From Callipepla californica brunnescens (lineage: Eukaryota; Chordata; Aves; Galliformes; Odontophoridae): 64,000 bases of DNA. The stretch spans positions 444,001 to 508,000 of the forward strand of contig JALIRH010000043.1 in the NCBI GenBank assembly GCA_023055505.1. The letters are read 5' to 3'. Shown here piece after piece: positions 15,201 through 28,059 of the stretch; position 1 is the first letter of the stretch; each line of letters starts with the position of its first letter. The translations under genes and the position numbers were made by a program. Under the pieces are notes generated by a model, which saw only the letters and a list, made by a program, of their open reading frames with translations, searched no databases and was not told the DNA's origin.

Positions 15201-18200
15201 TTCTGAAACGATGCTCTCTCTTCTCCTGCTTGGGGTTACTTCTAAACCTTCAGCAGTTTGCAGCTGCCTGGGGAATCTGACAGACTTTGGGGGGCTCCCG
15301 GGGTAAAATCCCCTTTTCCTCTTCACTTACAGCCGCACAAACTGCCGCTGAGATTCTGCCCACGTGGTCACATTGGATGGGGCATTCTGCTGCAGATATG
15401 CTGGATTAGCAGCCTGTGGAGTTGAATTTAGTTTGGAATAAGAGTAAATCTTTGCCATACAGGCAAATCCTCCCAGAGACACAGCGCCTGTCTGCAGAAG
15501 ATAGGAAGACAACTCCTTTGACAAATAAAAGCAAAATGTTTACTCTCTTGGCAAACGGATCCAATATAAATTGCTTCTTCATGGCAGGGGCAGAGGTGTG
15601 TGAGGGGCAGCCGGGCCTCTGCGCTGCGTGTGCTGGAGGAGCAGTGCGTGCTCTGATTAATGGAAAGATGCCAGCAACATCAGCTTGAGAGTGTCAATGC
15701 AGGGACTGGGATTGGAGCAAGTTTGCAGCCTAATTTCACACCCAGATGCCTTCTGCCATAGCATCCCCTTCGCAGCAGTGTTCTCCAGTGGCTGAAGTTG
15801 CCTGGCAGAGCTGGGGGTATGGAGATGGTTCCTGGCACAGAACTGATGCCCAGGGCTTGGTGCTTCTGCCCCTTTCTGCTCACACCTAACTTGTGCCACT
15901 CTGCAGTCCTGATTTGCACAGGGATACTCTGAGGGTCCTGAAATCAGTACCAACCATGGGCTTCTCAGCTCTGCTGGAATGTCTGTCCTACAGCTCTGCT
16001 TGGGCTGTCCTGCTGCCCTGCCATGAAGCTGCTGCTGGGCAGCATCCTCCCAGCTGCTGGAAACCCGGCCCCCAGGCTTTGATTGAGCTCAGTAATTTAA
16101 TTGTCTTCCTTTGGGGTGGGAAAGAAGTAGGGGAGGAAGATGAGAAAGGTGCTTAGAGATCAGTAGCAGTGTTTTGTGGTGGAAATTGGAAGCTTTTCAA
16201 AGCCTTCCAAAGGAGCTTAGAGGAGTCTGCAGGTAGGATGTGCTTTTAAATTTCCTGGCATCACTTAATCATTAGCTGCATCCAGAGGGAATTAAATAAC
16301 GTCAATCAACATAAATTATTCTTCATGGGAGCATCAGCAGTGTGGGCAGTTTTTATTGTAACTTAAGCAGGAAATTGAAATATCAGCATCGGAGTGTGAA
16401 ATACGCCATTGCAGTGAACTGTTCTTCTTAAAGCAAGAGGAGAAATGTAAAGAAGATTACACACTATTAGTCCCACTAGAATTTTGCTCTTAATCTGCCT
16501 TAAATTGAAAAATTGTTTGGAAGTCTTCGCAGTTTTGTCGTGCTACAAAAAAACAACAGGGGGTGTGAGAGGGACGTGGGACACAAAGGGGTCTCGGAGG
16601 TCAGAACCTGGGGAGCGACTCTTCACTGTGTCACTGGGGCACTGGTGGCACGTGGCAGTGCTCTGCCACCCACAGCCATCGGAGCACATGGAAAGCATCC
16701 TCGTGGCTCTGAGGGATTGCTTCGTTCCGATTGCACATAATCATTTCAGCCGATCACGCTGAAAGATTTCATCTGGGCTTTCGATTGTATTAAAATATTA
16801 AACGCGAAGGATAAAATTATAATAAAACATTTGCATTAATGTTTTAATACCATCCAAAGGTTGAAACAAAATATTAAAACTGCAGGGGAAATGTAGGCTG
16901 AGAAGACATCTTGCAGACGAGGGGGATTTGTGCTCATCGTCGGCGTGCCCGCTGTGCACTGCATCACCGGGACGTGTGGTGTGGGAGTGCTGCCCACTTC
17001 TCTCATCCCAAGAAGCTCCACATTTCTTTACACGTAGAAAGAAGGAGGAGCCGTGTCCTCGCTGTATCTGTAAATGAATGGCTCTTGATCTTTAAGTTCA
17101 CACCAAAGAGACATACACACAGAGGCCGTGTGCTCCGGGGCACCATGAAGAATGTCACTGAGCTTGGAACTCACGGACGAAGAAATCTCCTTGCAGGGAG
17201 AAAGTTTATGTCGACAGTATGTCAAGAGGAAAACGAAAGAGAAGGAAAAGACTCTGGGGGGTAATTTTTATAACGTGCGTTGAGAGAGGAGACAAACCTT
17301 GAAAGCTCCCATCACCTGAAGATCTGTTATTGCTGCACAACTCCCGTTACCTTTCTACTTGGCAGAATATGAATGGTTTCAGAGCAAATGCAGGCATCGT
17401 GTTATTGACCGGGCTCGGTCTTATTGGGGACATACATTCTCTTGCTCATAACCTGCCCTTTTATTTTGAGGGGAGCCGGGACAGGGATGGATGTGCGAGG
17501 AGATGTGCTGTGCTGCAGCTCCTGGGGCTCTGCTTTGGGAACACCGCAGTGGCCCCACACACAGAGTGGGGTCAGATCCCCACGGTGCCACCACGGAGCT
17601 CTCATTTCATAGGAGCTGGAACTGCTCGGGGTGGGACAGGAGCTTTTCGTCTTAGGCGTGTCCTTTTGCCATTAATCACTGGCTTTGTGATGAGCATTAC
17701 TGAAATACCACTGGAACACAAGACTGCTTGGACTACTGGAAGCAGTGAGCCTCCAGCCTTCCCCAGTGCTAGCAGCATTAAATCTTACATCACCGGGCAG
17801 ATGAGTGGCCTGTTACACACAGCCGTTACCCTCAGCAAATCCTGGGATGGCAGTTGGGTTCACACAGCCTCTGTGGCTTTGAGAGCTCTTTCAGGGTCGT
17901 GCTGTACCTCGTGGTGCTTCTGCAGCACGGCTGTCCCCACCTGGCTCACTGCACGTGCAGCAAGTCGGCTGGTGCAGCAGTAACGCAGCGCCTTTGTCTC
18001 TGCTCAGTGTCTCAGGACCTCAGGAGGATCAGATCAGCCGTGGATAACTGGGATCTCCAGCCCGTTTGTGCCCCGATGCCAGAAATCTGCCAGCTTATAA
18101 TTAGCTGCCATGAATTATTCATCGGCAGCGCTGCGTCCGTCAGATCTGACAGCTGTAATCGTTCTGCCAGCAAAATATGGGGTTTGTCTTATTTGTGAAA

Positions 18201-19339
18201 GTGATTCAGGCAGCATTTTTTTTTTAAACAGAAAAGGGAGGGCTCTGTGTCTGTGCCTGCGTATAAATATAAGGATTCTATATACGTATCTATAAAAACA
18301 TATGTATACCCCCACACATACAGATACGCTTTCCGTGCTCTCTCTGTAATGAAAGCTGTGTTTGTACTGCATGGATCAAACCTATCAGTGATGTAACTGA
18401 TTAAACCAATTGGATTACAGCAGGAAAGAAGACATATTTATATCTGATCTCTTTTACAGTCTAAAAATACCCCTTAATTCTGAATGGGTGAGTTTTTAGG
18501 CGGTGCTTTCAGAAATACCTCCAGATCCCCACTTTGGTATTGGTTGGGGAAGGAGGCAACGAGGTCAGAGCCCAGGGCTCCTGCCAGGAGCTCTTTTGTC
18601 TCTTTAAGGCCCTGTCACGCTCCCCTTCTGCTTTCGTTCTTAAATATGGGATGTGTCCAGGCTCTATTAATTTATAACAAAAGCTGATGGTGCTGGGGGA
18701 TGAATGGGGCTGTGAAGTATCTGACATGGCAATTAGGGCAGCGATCGCAGCAAGGCCTGGTTTTTGCTGTAAGGGAAGTTGCAGTAAACCAAAGCTAATT
18801 AATTGCATTTTAGAAAAAGGACAAAAACAAAAACAACACAGTGATCTGCACCACAGCTCACGGTGAGGCAGACCCTCTGAGTTTTGCATGGCCACTTTGT
18901 GAAGGACGGGGCTGCAGCAGGCGTGTGGGCAGAGCTCAGAAATCCACCTCTGCTTCTAGTGGCTGTGCTGGGACAGGCACTGTGTGCAGGAGGCACTGAG
19001 AGGCAGCACACGAGCTCCACGGCCCCATCATAACACGCTGAGCCTTGGGTCCTGCTTGCTTGTCCCCTCTTAGCCAGCACTTAAATGCCAACACAGTAAC
19101 ACACTCAGTGCGTTATTTAAAAGCCACTGTGCTTGACCCTACAAGGAGCTTTTCAATCACTTGAATGTCAGGGAGAAAGATGTTGGTGTTTGGCTGATGG
19201 TTGGTGGCTTAACCTCCTCATTTACAGCGTGACCAAGGTGGAGACAAGGAGCTGCAGAGGTGTGCACACCAGGGTACGGTACAAAACCAGCATGGTCACC
19301 CATGTGAGCAACTGCAGAACTGCTGCTCTGGGCTGAGAA
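3201..19339. other. Long gene-poor interval with AT-rich islands
   Basis: No coding exon or RNA gene is recognisable in these 16 kb. The longest open frame, 282 codons at 11333-12181, has no domain-like composition and is treated as chance. Visible structure includes a 19-C run at 7785-7803, an AT-rich island at about 7200-7750 with a perfect POU octamer at 7359-7366, a short alternating purine-pyrimidine patch near 11620-11660, and AT-rich islands at about 16230-16460 and 16760-16880. Whether this is intergenic or one long intron cannot be decided from sequence alone. Confidence 0.45.
7785..7803 (+). repeat. Homopolymer run of 19 C
   Basis: Nineteen consecutive cytosines follow 'gtcgcag'. 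This is a simple mononucleotide repeat whose length is likely to vary between individuals and to be error-prone in sequencing. No gene context is visible. Confidence 0.95.
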
Positions 19340-19720
19340 AGCCCAGAAGGGAGAGAGGTCCAACACGACCAGGTGTCCTGCACTGCAGACACAACCGTCC
19401 CATGCAACACTACAGGCGTGGGACAGAGCAGCTGAAAGCTGCACAGCAGAAAAGGATCTGTTAGGTCAGCACTCAGCTGCCCAGGAGCCAGCAGTGTGCC
19501 CAGGGGCCAAGAAGGCCAACAGCATCCTGGCTGTACTGGCAGCAGTGCAGCAGGAGGTGGCCGTCCCTCCGTCCTCGATGGACCCCTTGCCAGGCAGGCA
19601 CTGCAGCTCTGCAGCGTGTCCAGAAAGGAGCAGTGGAGCTGAGAGGGGTCTGAGTGCTGTCTGACCAAGGGAGGGTCAGGTTGGATCTTTGGAATGCTGT
19701 GCTGGGGGGGCTGGGTCTGG
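19340..19720 (+). mobile_element. CR1 LINE internal fragment
   Basis: The order of blocks is typical of avian CR1. A 'gtcctgcact' block leads to a 'cccatgcaacactacagg' block, then 'agccagcagtgtgcccag' and 'ggccaagaaggccaac' blocks, a 'gcgtgtccagaaaggagc' block and finally 'gggagggtcaggttggat'. It lies in sense orientation. It is broken internally and lacks both the reverse-transcriptase-coding 5' part and the terminal tail. The left edge is uncertain. Confidence 0.8.
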
Positions 19721-20368
19721 CTCAGCTGTGGTCTTATGGTTGCTTTCTTACCAAGCTGCAAACCCTTCTTGCTCACTCACCTCTTTCAGAGTGTGAACAT
19801 TTCCAACCTGTTGTCCTGTTGTCTGGCTTTAGAAAAGACTTTTTCTTTCCAAAAAACTTCAGAGAAATCCCTTGTAAAGCTGCAAGTCATTAGCTGTGGG
19901 TCACTGTTGGATCGAGGTTGTGGGCAGTAGCAGAAGTCAGAAACCAGGATCTCTCTGTAAGCGAAAATCCTCAGTCACTTTATAAACAACCAGTGGTGTA
20001 TGTCTATATCCAGCAAATGTTGTTTTGGAAATGAGAAAAGGTCACCAGCTGCAGTGGTGGCACCTCACCCCTCATGGCCTCATTAGAGGTTTTTCCCAAG
20101 CAAGCCACCAGTTTTATTTATTTAACTGTGCGATGGATTTTTCTTCTGCGTGTTTATGAGGAGCAGAGGTGTCCTTTGCAGGGTGAGGTGCTCAGCACTT
20201 AGATGTTTTCCACATTCCAAACACCTGGAAGATGGTACGGAGGAAAAGTGGGAGCAATGCTGGTGAACACGGCTCCAGCTGCTGTGAGGCTGCTGGGTTC
20301 TGCTCGCGGATGGTTTGGAAATACCACAGGCAGCCCAGTATTTTTTGTCACCTGCAAAGACACATATA

Positions 20369-20440
20369 TCACAGAATCACGGAATCATAGGGATTGGAGG
20401 GGACTTCTGGAGGTGTCCCTCACCAGGCAGCTTGTGTCAG
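20369..20440 (-). mobile_element. CR1 LINE 3' end fragment, antisense
   Basis: The segment 'atcacagaatcacggaatca' followed by 'ttggaggggac' is the reverse complement of the CR1 terminal tail. The copy is about 70 bp. Its inner edge directly abuts the LTR-like repeat that starts at about 20449, so the two insertions are adjacent or nested. Confidence 0.75.
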
Positions 20441-20448
20441 GACTCTGT

Positions 20449-20690
20449 CACTGTAGAGGGACTGCTGAGTCACGGCCTGAACCACTGATGGAGCACCTGA
20501 AGGAAAGACCCAGTGAGCCCTGGGAGCACAGGTGAAGGCAGTTCACCTGTATGAGCAGAAGGGGTGGAGCCTGACCCTCATTTAAGGGCTGACTGCCACC
20601 GAGGAGGGGTCTCTTGATGGAAATCTCTCTGCTGGAGTTGTTTCTCTGTGAGTTCAGGTCTTCAGAAATGCGTGAGCATCCTTTTTTTTC
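20449..20690 (+). mobile_element. LTR-like interspersed repeat, copy 1
   Basis: This segment aligns over about 240 bp with 38423-38662 in the same orientation. Shared blocks are 'cactgta', 'ggcctgaaccactgat', 'aggggtggag', 'catttaagggctgac' and a gtgag-containing end, with a few indels between them. A TATA-like 'atttaagg' inside a non-coding element of this size suggests a solo LTR of an endogenous retrovirus, but no internal retroviral sequence and no target-site duplication were identified. The family could not be named. The similarity between the two copies is seen directly; the LTR assignment is inference. Confidence 0.55.
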
Positions 20691-22944
20691 CTCCTCTTCT
20701 CGCATCTCCTTGTTTGTGCTGGTCCTTCTGCCTTTACAGCCCCCCCTCGGATCTAGGTACTTAGCTTGTGCGGACTGAAATTTATAGCGTGGCTTAGTCT
20801 CCTCACAAAAGCTTTTTAAAACTTGTTCTCAGAATCCAATGTGGATTATAAATCATTGCAACAGATGAGATGGGATCCAGAATGGATGAGACACCGATAA
20901 AATAGATTAGTTAAAATATGGAACAGATCTAAAGTGTGAGCAGCTAGGGAGATTATTGGTTTGAGAAGATGAGATTAGATAGAGCAGCTCTTCTTCTGCC
21001 ACCCTGGCTGTCCTGTTCATGCTCCTAGCCAAAACCTTGTGATGCCGGGAGCCAAAACACACCTCCTCGAGGCTTCAGAATCAGTCAGCATTTGGATTTG
21101 TTCAGTGCTCTGCCTCAATCCCCCCGCAGCAATGAGCGAGGGCTGTGGCCCAGCACCTTTCCCAGTGCTGCACTGCAGTGGGCACAATGTGCTGCGATAG
21201 GCAGCTGCTCCCAGACCCTCACTTCTGTTCTCTGGAGCCAAGAGGGGAAGAGCTCACATGGGCAAAGTCCCTCAGAGCGTGGTTTTATTTATTTCTCTGT
21301 TCCACACCAGCACTTATTGAGGTCAGCTCCTTCAGGTATCCTGCTCGTTGTTGTTGGACGTTTTGAATGTGCATCTTTTCCAGAAGCAACAATTCCAATG
21401 GATGGAGATGCAGTTAAAGCTTCTTAAAGCAATTAACTCATTTGCTTTGGTCCACGCTGCTGGATATTATTATTGTTAATGGGAAAACACTGTCTGTTTG
21501 TTTATATTTAAGAGGAGTAGTGAGAGATTTGTAAAGTGGAGGTTGCAGTGAGATTGGTCGGTCACAATGGGCTATAAACTGTTCATCTAAGAGGGATGAG
21601 CAGAGCGCGTGCAGACTCCATATGTAAACCCCGTAATCCCCTTGTTAACACACCTTCCAGCAGTAACTTCCCTTCCTCGTGCCTGCTCAGGAATATTCAT
21701 GTGCTCATGCATCATTTTAATGTACTTATCAACGCATACATAAGCTATTAATTAAACATTTATTAGTAATTATGCTTTGGGATCACCTCATGTGTAACTC
21801 TTGGTGTCACAAACACAGCACCTCGTGCCGTAGCAGCAGCCCAGCACTCAGGGTGAGGAGGAACAGCTCAGGCTCCCCGTGCCCAGCAGAACCACCACCG
21901 TGTGCTGTGGGGCAGCAGCAGGCACAGCTGTGGCAGATTCTCGCTGCACATGTTACAGGGATCTCCAGATGAGAATTAATGGACTTTCCTTGGCTAGTGT
22001 CGAAGAGAACGTTCTACGTGCGGTTGTTTATGATTTCTGTTACAGTCACTGTGCTTGCTTATTGCTTCCATCTGTTGGCATCACACTATTGGCTCTGGTC
22101 TCATCACTGGGACGTGAACCCTTGGCAGCAGGGAGCGTGGTTTGGTGAGAGCAGAGCAGCAGTGCCTGAGAAGCGTGGGTGCTTGCAGGCTGGGATGCAT
22201 CACAGTCCGTTTCAGAGAGGATCTCTGGTACTTCATTCCCAGGCAGAAACATGTTTGATGGCCTGAAATGCATAAATGGTTACCTTTAAGTTTTGCAAAG
22301 CCATTTGCTCCAGACCTTCCTATCTCCAGTTGTTGCCTCAGGAGATCACTAGCTTTGTTGTACAGGGTTCTTGAGAAGCCAATCATCCCAGACTTCTAAA
22401 TATTAAAGAATACTTAAATCCTTATGTGGGCATAAGTTGCTCTACTCACTCTTCCTTTCTTCCTCCCCTCTTCACAGCTGCCAGATCAGATCAGACAGGA
22501 TCAAGCAGGCCAGCCAGGACATCACGAGCCATCGTTACAGCAAAGCCACTCTGCCCTCGCTGCCCAGGCCATGGCTGGATCCACTCTCACTGCCAGGCAG
22601 AGCAGTGCAGGATGGAAGGAGCCACAGGAGCTCTGTGGCCAACAGCTCTGCAAACAAAGCTGCCCAGTGCCACCGGGACCTGTGCCACAGTCCCATGCAG
22701 GTGGCCCCAGCTGCACTGATACAGATGGATTGGCAGGAGCGGGAGATGCTGCACGAGGTCGTGTGCTGTTTTATAAATTTTAATCCTCGCTTTAAATTTT
22801 CCAGCAGAATGGGTTTGCTGTACCTCTGGGCTGGAGGAAACTTCTTTTTGTTGCCCTGGAAACATGGAGATGGCAGAACCATCGTTCACTGGCAAGTGGG
22901 AGAGATGAGAGAGGAGCAGATGACAGAAGAGCGTGTGGAAACAA
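20691..22944. other. Gene-free interval
   Basis: No coding exon or RNA gene is recognised. The stretch at about 21440-21780 is AT-rich with several 'taatta'-type cores and may be a distal regulatory element; the remainder is featureless by eye. Confidence 0.4.
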
Positions 22945-23240
22945 GAGAGTACAAGTGGTACCCTGGGGTGCCTGGCAGCAGGTAGGGAGGTTCTCCTCCC
23001 CTCTGCTCTGCCCTGGGGGGGCACAGCTGGATTGCTGTGCTCAATGCTGGGCTCCCTAGATCCAGGCAGATGGAGAACTGCTGGAGAAAGCCCCACGGAG
23101 ATGGTGGGGGCCTGGAGCACCTCCTGATGGGGACAGGCTGAGAGCCCTGGGGCTGTTCACCTGGGAAAGGGAAGGTTTGGGGGGATCTGATCGATATCTG
23201 AAGGGCAGGGGCCAGGAGGATGGGGTTGGGCCAGGTAACT
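22945..23240 (+). mobile_element. CR1 LINE fragment
   Basis: Sense-oriented CR1 blocks are visible in order: 'gtaccctggggtgcc', 'gggaggttctcctcccctct', a degraded 'ggctccctagatccaggcag' block, 'ctggagcacctcctgatggg', 'ggctgagagccctggggctg' and 'ttcacctgggaaagggaagg'. The copy is diverged and ends before the typical 3' tail. The ends are approximate. Confidence 0.8.
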
Positions 23241-25589
23241 GATGTCACTTTGTATCCTGGAAAGCACAGGAACACAGAATGTCACAGATTCCCATTTTCC
23301 CCCGTGGACTGAGAGCTCTGGGGAAGACCAACCACACTGTAGTGTCCTGCTGAGCTTCAATTAAGGGGAAAAGAACACAGACGTCTGCCCTTCTCACTGG
23401 ATTTGCTATAGTTAGACTTGGGAATTCGTATTTTTTTCTGCTGGGAACGCGAGTGAGGAGCAGGTGAGAAAAGATGACGCAATGTAATGCACAGCTGCTT
23501 CAAGTCAGGGGGATCCACAGTTCCCTGCAGCCACCTCCTGTTCCCATGCCTTGATGATTTAAGTCCCTCTCCTGCACTTCATCTCCCTGCTGCCCTCCCA
23601 GGCAGCAGCTCGTATTAATCCTCTCTCTCCTTGCTGAGTCGCAAAGTTCTTAAAGGCCAGGGCTCCATTTTCCTGCCCTTATTAAGTCCTCTGTGCACTC
23701 GTGGCCCCATGCAAATAAATACACGGAGAGAAGCAGCAGCCTCTCACCTGCACAGCCCCGAGGGCTGCAGGAGTGCACTGGGAGCCCCAGGGATGATGCT
23801 GTGGCTGCAGGGCTCCATGTCACAGCCCTGTGCCCCTTCCTCTGCCTCCCTGCATCTCTCAGTGATGCAGCTCCGCTCGTGGCCTCAGCTCACCTCCAGA
23901 GCAAGCCTGGGGAGGGACAGAAAGCAGAAAGATTTCCCTTGGAGCAAGATAACCAGCTGAGGCTTGGTGGAGGCTGTTGGTCTCAGTCTTCAAGGAGCTC
24001 GATCTGCTCAGACATGTGGGCTGGCCGGATTTTAACTTGCCACTGCCATCTGCTGCTGCTCGCAGTGAAGTTGGGCAGTCTCAGGACGCTGAGCTGTGCT
24101 GGGTTTTCTCCTCTTCCCGGAGGAAACTTGCAGAGCTTCTCCCCTCCCTCACTGTGCTGCTGCAGCAGTGTCAGCATTGCTGCCAGCTAGCGAGAGGCGA
24201 GTGTGGCAAATGCTATTTGACAGTGTGTTTTGAATGCATTTCAGGTGAAAACACACGCACCAGAAAAACAAAACCCAAGCACGTTTGATCCTAGCTGTGT
24301 CTGCCTTCCATATTCATGTTTGTGTGCCTCCGTGTCATTATGGGATCAAAGCATCATTAAGCACACAACAAAAGCCTTTGATAACCCTCTGCCCAATGTG
24401 CCTTCTTGCCTTTGTTTTTTGCATTTTCCCAATCCCATCCTTTCTTTTCCCTTTTTTCTCTTTTTTTTTTAAATCCAGACTTCTGCGCTCCTTCTCTCCT
24501 CTCTCTGGTGGCTTCAAAGATGCTCTGGAATAACAATGGACGTGGTCATAAGGACTGAGCTCTGACTGTCCTGACCCTCCTTTACACTCTGTGCACCAGG
24601 AGCGGTGCAGCAAACAGCAGCAGGCAGCCTGGGGTTGGTGTGGCATGAACCTGGGAGCTGCTTCAGGTTTACACCAAGGTGAGCAGTGATCGGTATCGGG
24701 TGTTCAGCAGCCACTTTGCAGCCTCGTTACTGAGAGCTGCGGAGCTTCACGCCGCATGTAGAATGCTGGTAGTATTTTTAATAAGGGTGCTGAGACCAAT
24801 CTACTTCTGTATGGCAAACGTGACAGCAATTTAGATTGAAAGCCTCTGTTTTCCAGACAGACACTCACCCGGTTAGTGCAAACAAAAAGGCACTTGTAAC
24901 TCCAGTCCTTTAATCTCACTCTTTGCTTCATGATAGATAAGGCGTCCTGACATCAAATTGCATTAATGTGGGCCTCTGCAGATTAGCACTGTGGACAGTG
25001 TGTGCTGCCTGGAGCTCCCCGATATGTTTTCTGAGTGGAGCGAGGTCTAGTGGTCAAAGCAGGAATGCTGGAATGGAAAACGGGCTGCTCTCCTGCAGCC
25101 CCTGCTGCTGCCTTCCCGTCCGCTGGTGGCTGACCTTGCCTCTTGGTTTTTGCAGTAGTAAAATGGGCATAATAGATACTAATTGCCTTGAGGGGAGCTT
25201 GTCGGGGGATGGCTAATGATTATTGGCTTGAAAATTACAGAGGAGAGAGGAGAAGAAACAGAAGGAAGGTTTTGCAATGCGTGTGAGAAGCTGGAGGAGC
25301 TTCTCCAGAGGCTTTTCCTACAGATGGTCTCACTCCTCTCACTTGAACAAAGGGGCAGAAAAGGCAAGGGCGAGTGATTTGCCCAAGGTTGTAGGAGAGG
25401 TCTGGGAACGCTGCGGTGCTGCGTGGTGCTGCCTGCTCACAGCCATCCTGCAGGGATGCTCTGCTTCAGCACATCCAGCACGAGGCCAAGAATCGCAGAG
25501 CCCGGGCTCAGTTCTGTTCCCAGTTTCCTCCCCAGTAAGTGCTGAGCAGCCCCTGGGGCAGAGTGTGAGCTCACAGCAGGAGCCTGGAG
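23241..25589. other. Gene-free interval with possible MIR relic
   Basis: No gene is recognised. Positions about 25120-25180 ('ggctgaccttgcctcttgg' followed shortly by 'gtaaaatgggcataata') resemble the middle of the ancient amniote SINE MIR in sense orientation. Positions 25345-25410 ('gtgatttgcccaaggttg') resemble antisense MIR. Both matches are short and degraded, so they are offered only as weak calls. Confidence 0.3.
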
Positions 25590-25835
25590 TTCTGCACATG
25601 AAGAGGAGTAACTGTGTGCATCCGTGCAGGTTGGGAGCTCTGCAGAGAAGGACTTGAGGGTCCTGGTGGCCCACAGGGCAGTGATGAGCCAGCAGTGTGC
25701 CCTGTGGCTCCCTGGGGTGCACTGCAGAGCGCGGGTCCTGCAGGGTGAGGGAGCTGCTTCTCCCCTCTGCCCTGGGGAGGGAACATCGGGTCCAGGCTGC
25801 TCTGCTGCCAGAGATGAGAGGTCAGAGCCGAGTCA
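25590..25835 (+). mobile_element. CR1 LINE internal fragment
   Basis: CR1 blocks in sense order are 'agctctgcagagaaggactt', 'gagggtcctggtggccc', 'gatgagccagcagtgtgccc', 'ctgccctggggagggaacat' and 'tccaggctgctctgctgcc'. The copy is diverged and internally truncated. It is a second copy of the same CR1 region that is present at 19340-19720. Confidence 0.8.
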
Positions 25836-28059
25836 GCCCAGCAGCAAGATCAGACTGCGGAAGGCTGGATAAAATGGTCAGGGGAAAAGAGAAAAGGAGG
25901 AAGGTGCCTCGAGTCAATTACACCGAGAAAAACTCTGTGTGAGGTGAAGGAACTTCACAGCTGAGCCAAAGCAAACCAAGCAGCTGAAGTTGGGAGGCAG
26001 GTGGGAGCTGTGTGGGCAGGAATAGCAGAAGCTCTGCATGAGCAGCCGCACGCTGAGGGCTGTAGGGCAGCGTGGGGCCGAGCCCTGCTCCTGCTGCTGG
26101 CCCCAGGCACAGCAGCCCCATTGCTGCGCCCATGGCACGCGGCACCCAAGGGTTCCTGAGCTAGCAACAGCCTTTTGTTGGTCGTGGTTCAAAGGCTTTG
26201 GACTTCATGTTTCATTCTCCCGTGTTCTGACATGACAAAGGACTATTTTAATAGCTGGGTATTAAATCTTTTCAGGGCAGAAAATGAAGGGCTGCGTTAG
26301 CCTGCAGCACTCGGGAGCTGTGTGTTATCTGCTGTGTGCAGCGGGAGCCTCGGCCTCACCAGGGTCAGCATGCAGCCTTCCCAAACCAGCAGTGCTCCCT
26401 GGGTGCCCTATTCAGCCCCAAAACGGGCTGTGGAGCGGTGCCCTCCTGTCCCCACTGCCTCCTGCTGCTGTGCCCAGCAATGCATGGAGAGCCATGACTT
26501 AGGATGCTTCCACCTTCTGTTCTGAGGACAACCTCAGTGCAGCTCTGCAGCTCCTGGCAAGTGGGCACCCCGTGCCAGGCTGCGAGGAATGGGCGGATGA
26601 CACCAAGCAGAGCTGCATTTCTGCAGCAATGGCTCTGCCCGCAGCACTGCTCCGTGCTGACCGAGGGCACAAGGAGCAGCCCAGCTGAATGCTGACAGCT
26701 CGGGCCCCAGGTCTGGCCACGGAGGGGAATGGGGCTCATCAAACGGAGCCTGGGAAGGCTTCCAAAGCCTTGTCTTCACGAGGCAGCGGTGCACAGGTTT
26801 GCATAAATATCTGTGAAATTCATCAAACAGCCCAAATGAAATACACCGAGGAAGGAACTTCTGCTGCATTTAAATCCTCACAGTCGCTCCCCTGTCTTTG
26901 AAATCCGGCGATGCCCGCCCCTCCAGCAGCCTGGGAGCAAGGTACATTCCAGATGGTTCCCCCTTCCTAAAAAACCGCACTGCACAGCCGATTAAATCCT
27001 GCTTGTTGTAATTAAGCCCGACACAATTAGCTGTCAAGCAGGGCACTCATCTGTTTTATGTTGCAATCTCTTCAACAGGCAAGGCTGCTAGACAAGATTG
27101 TCACTTCTCGAAAAGATTTTCATTAGTTACCCTGGGCTCTGTGTCAGACTATGAAATATAAAAATGTGCTCTGTAGCCAAGTCAGGGAAATTCTCATTTA
27201 ATGTTCCACACAGCATTATGGAAGTAATGTACTCTGAAAATGAATGCATTTTGGAACATTTCGGAAGAAATGTAATTTGTCTGCTAAGTAATAACTGCAT
27301 GTTCATGAATTTACTGATTTTTTTCAGTACGCCTTTCGTAAAGTTGGGAAGACTTTTACTGACCTAAAACGAAAGGAACTATTGGTTTCGGTGCTCCTTC
27401 CTTTTCCTCCTCATTTCTTTCATTCTTTTCCGTCACTTCTGTGCACTGTCAGTGTCCAATCCAGGCGCTGTCCCAGGGAAGCAGGAGCTCGGCAGAAGAG
27501 CTGAGTGCAGCTCGAGGTGGAGGGAGCGGAGGAGGTTGGCGAGGGACGAGTAGCTCTGCTTTCTGTGCCTTTAAGGACTGAGCGCACGAAATCCCCTGTT
27601 GCTCCTCAGAGTTCAACAGCCAGCATCTGTCAGTGGAGATGCAATTATGATTTCCCTGTTTTGGTGGGACTGTGAATTTTCTGCATTGCTAATGTCAGAG
27701 GCTAAGTGGGGTCAAAGATACCGAGCGGCAGCGCTCTCACCACCAGAAGCCAGATTCACAGGCAGAGAAAACAACAAAGGATTCAGGCTGGCAGAGCCTT
27801 CTTTATCAGTGGGGGCCACAGTGCAGATGGTGAGGAGCTGTGCCCTCAGCTGCAGGGCTGGCTCCGGGTTCAGACCCCACTGGGGCCCATCGGTGTGCCC
27901 AGCACGGAGTGGGGTCACAGCGGGACGGCCCAGAGCACCGCGGCCTGAGAGCTGAGCCCTGGGATGGGATGGGCAGGGGTGGGTTGGTTTGGGGTCGGTC
28001 GGTTGGTTTGGGGTCGGTTGGGGGCTGAAGGGAAAACGAGAGACAGGATGGGAGGTGGC
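25836..28059. other. Gene-free interval with AT-rich island
   Basis: No gene is recognised. Between about 26990 and 27370 the base composition shifts to AT-rich with repeated homeodomain-type cores ('attaaatc', 'gtaattaag', 'acaattagc') and long open, low-CpG sequence. It stands out from GC-richer flanks and is a candidate conserved non-coding element. A short duplicated 'ggttggtttggggtcggt' motif occurs at about 27980-28020. Confidence 0.4.
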
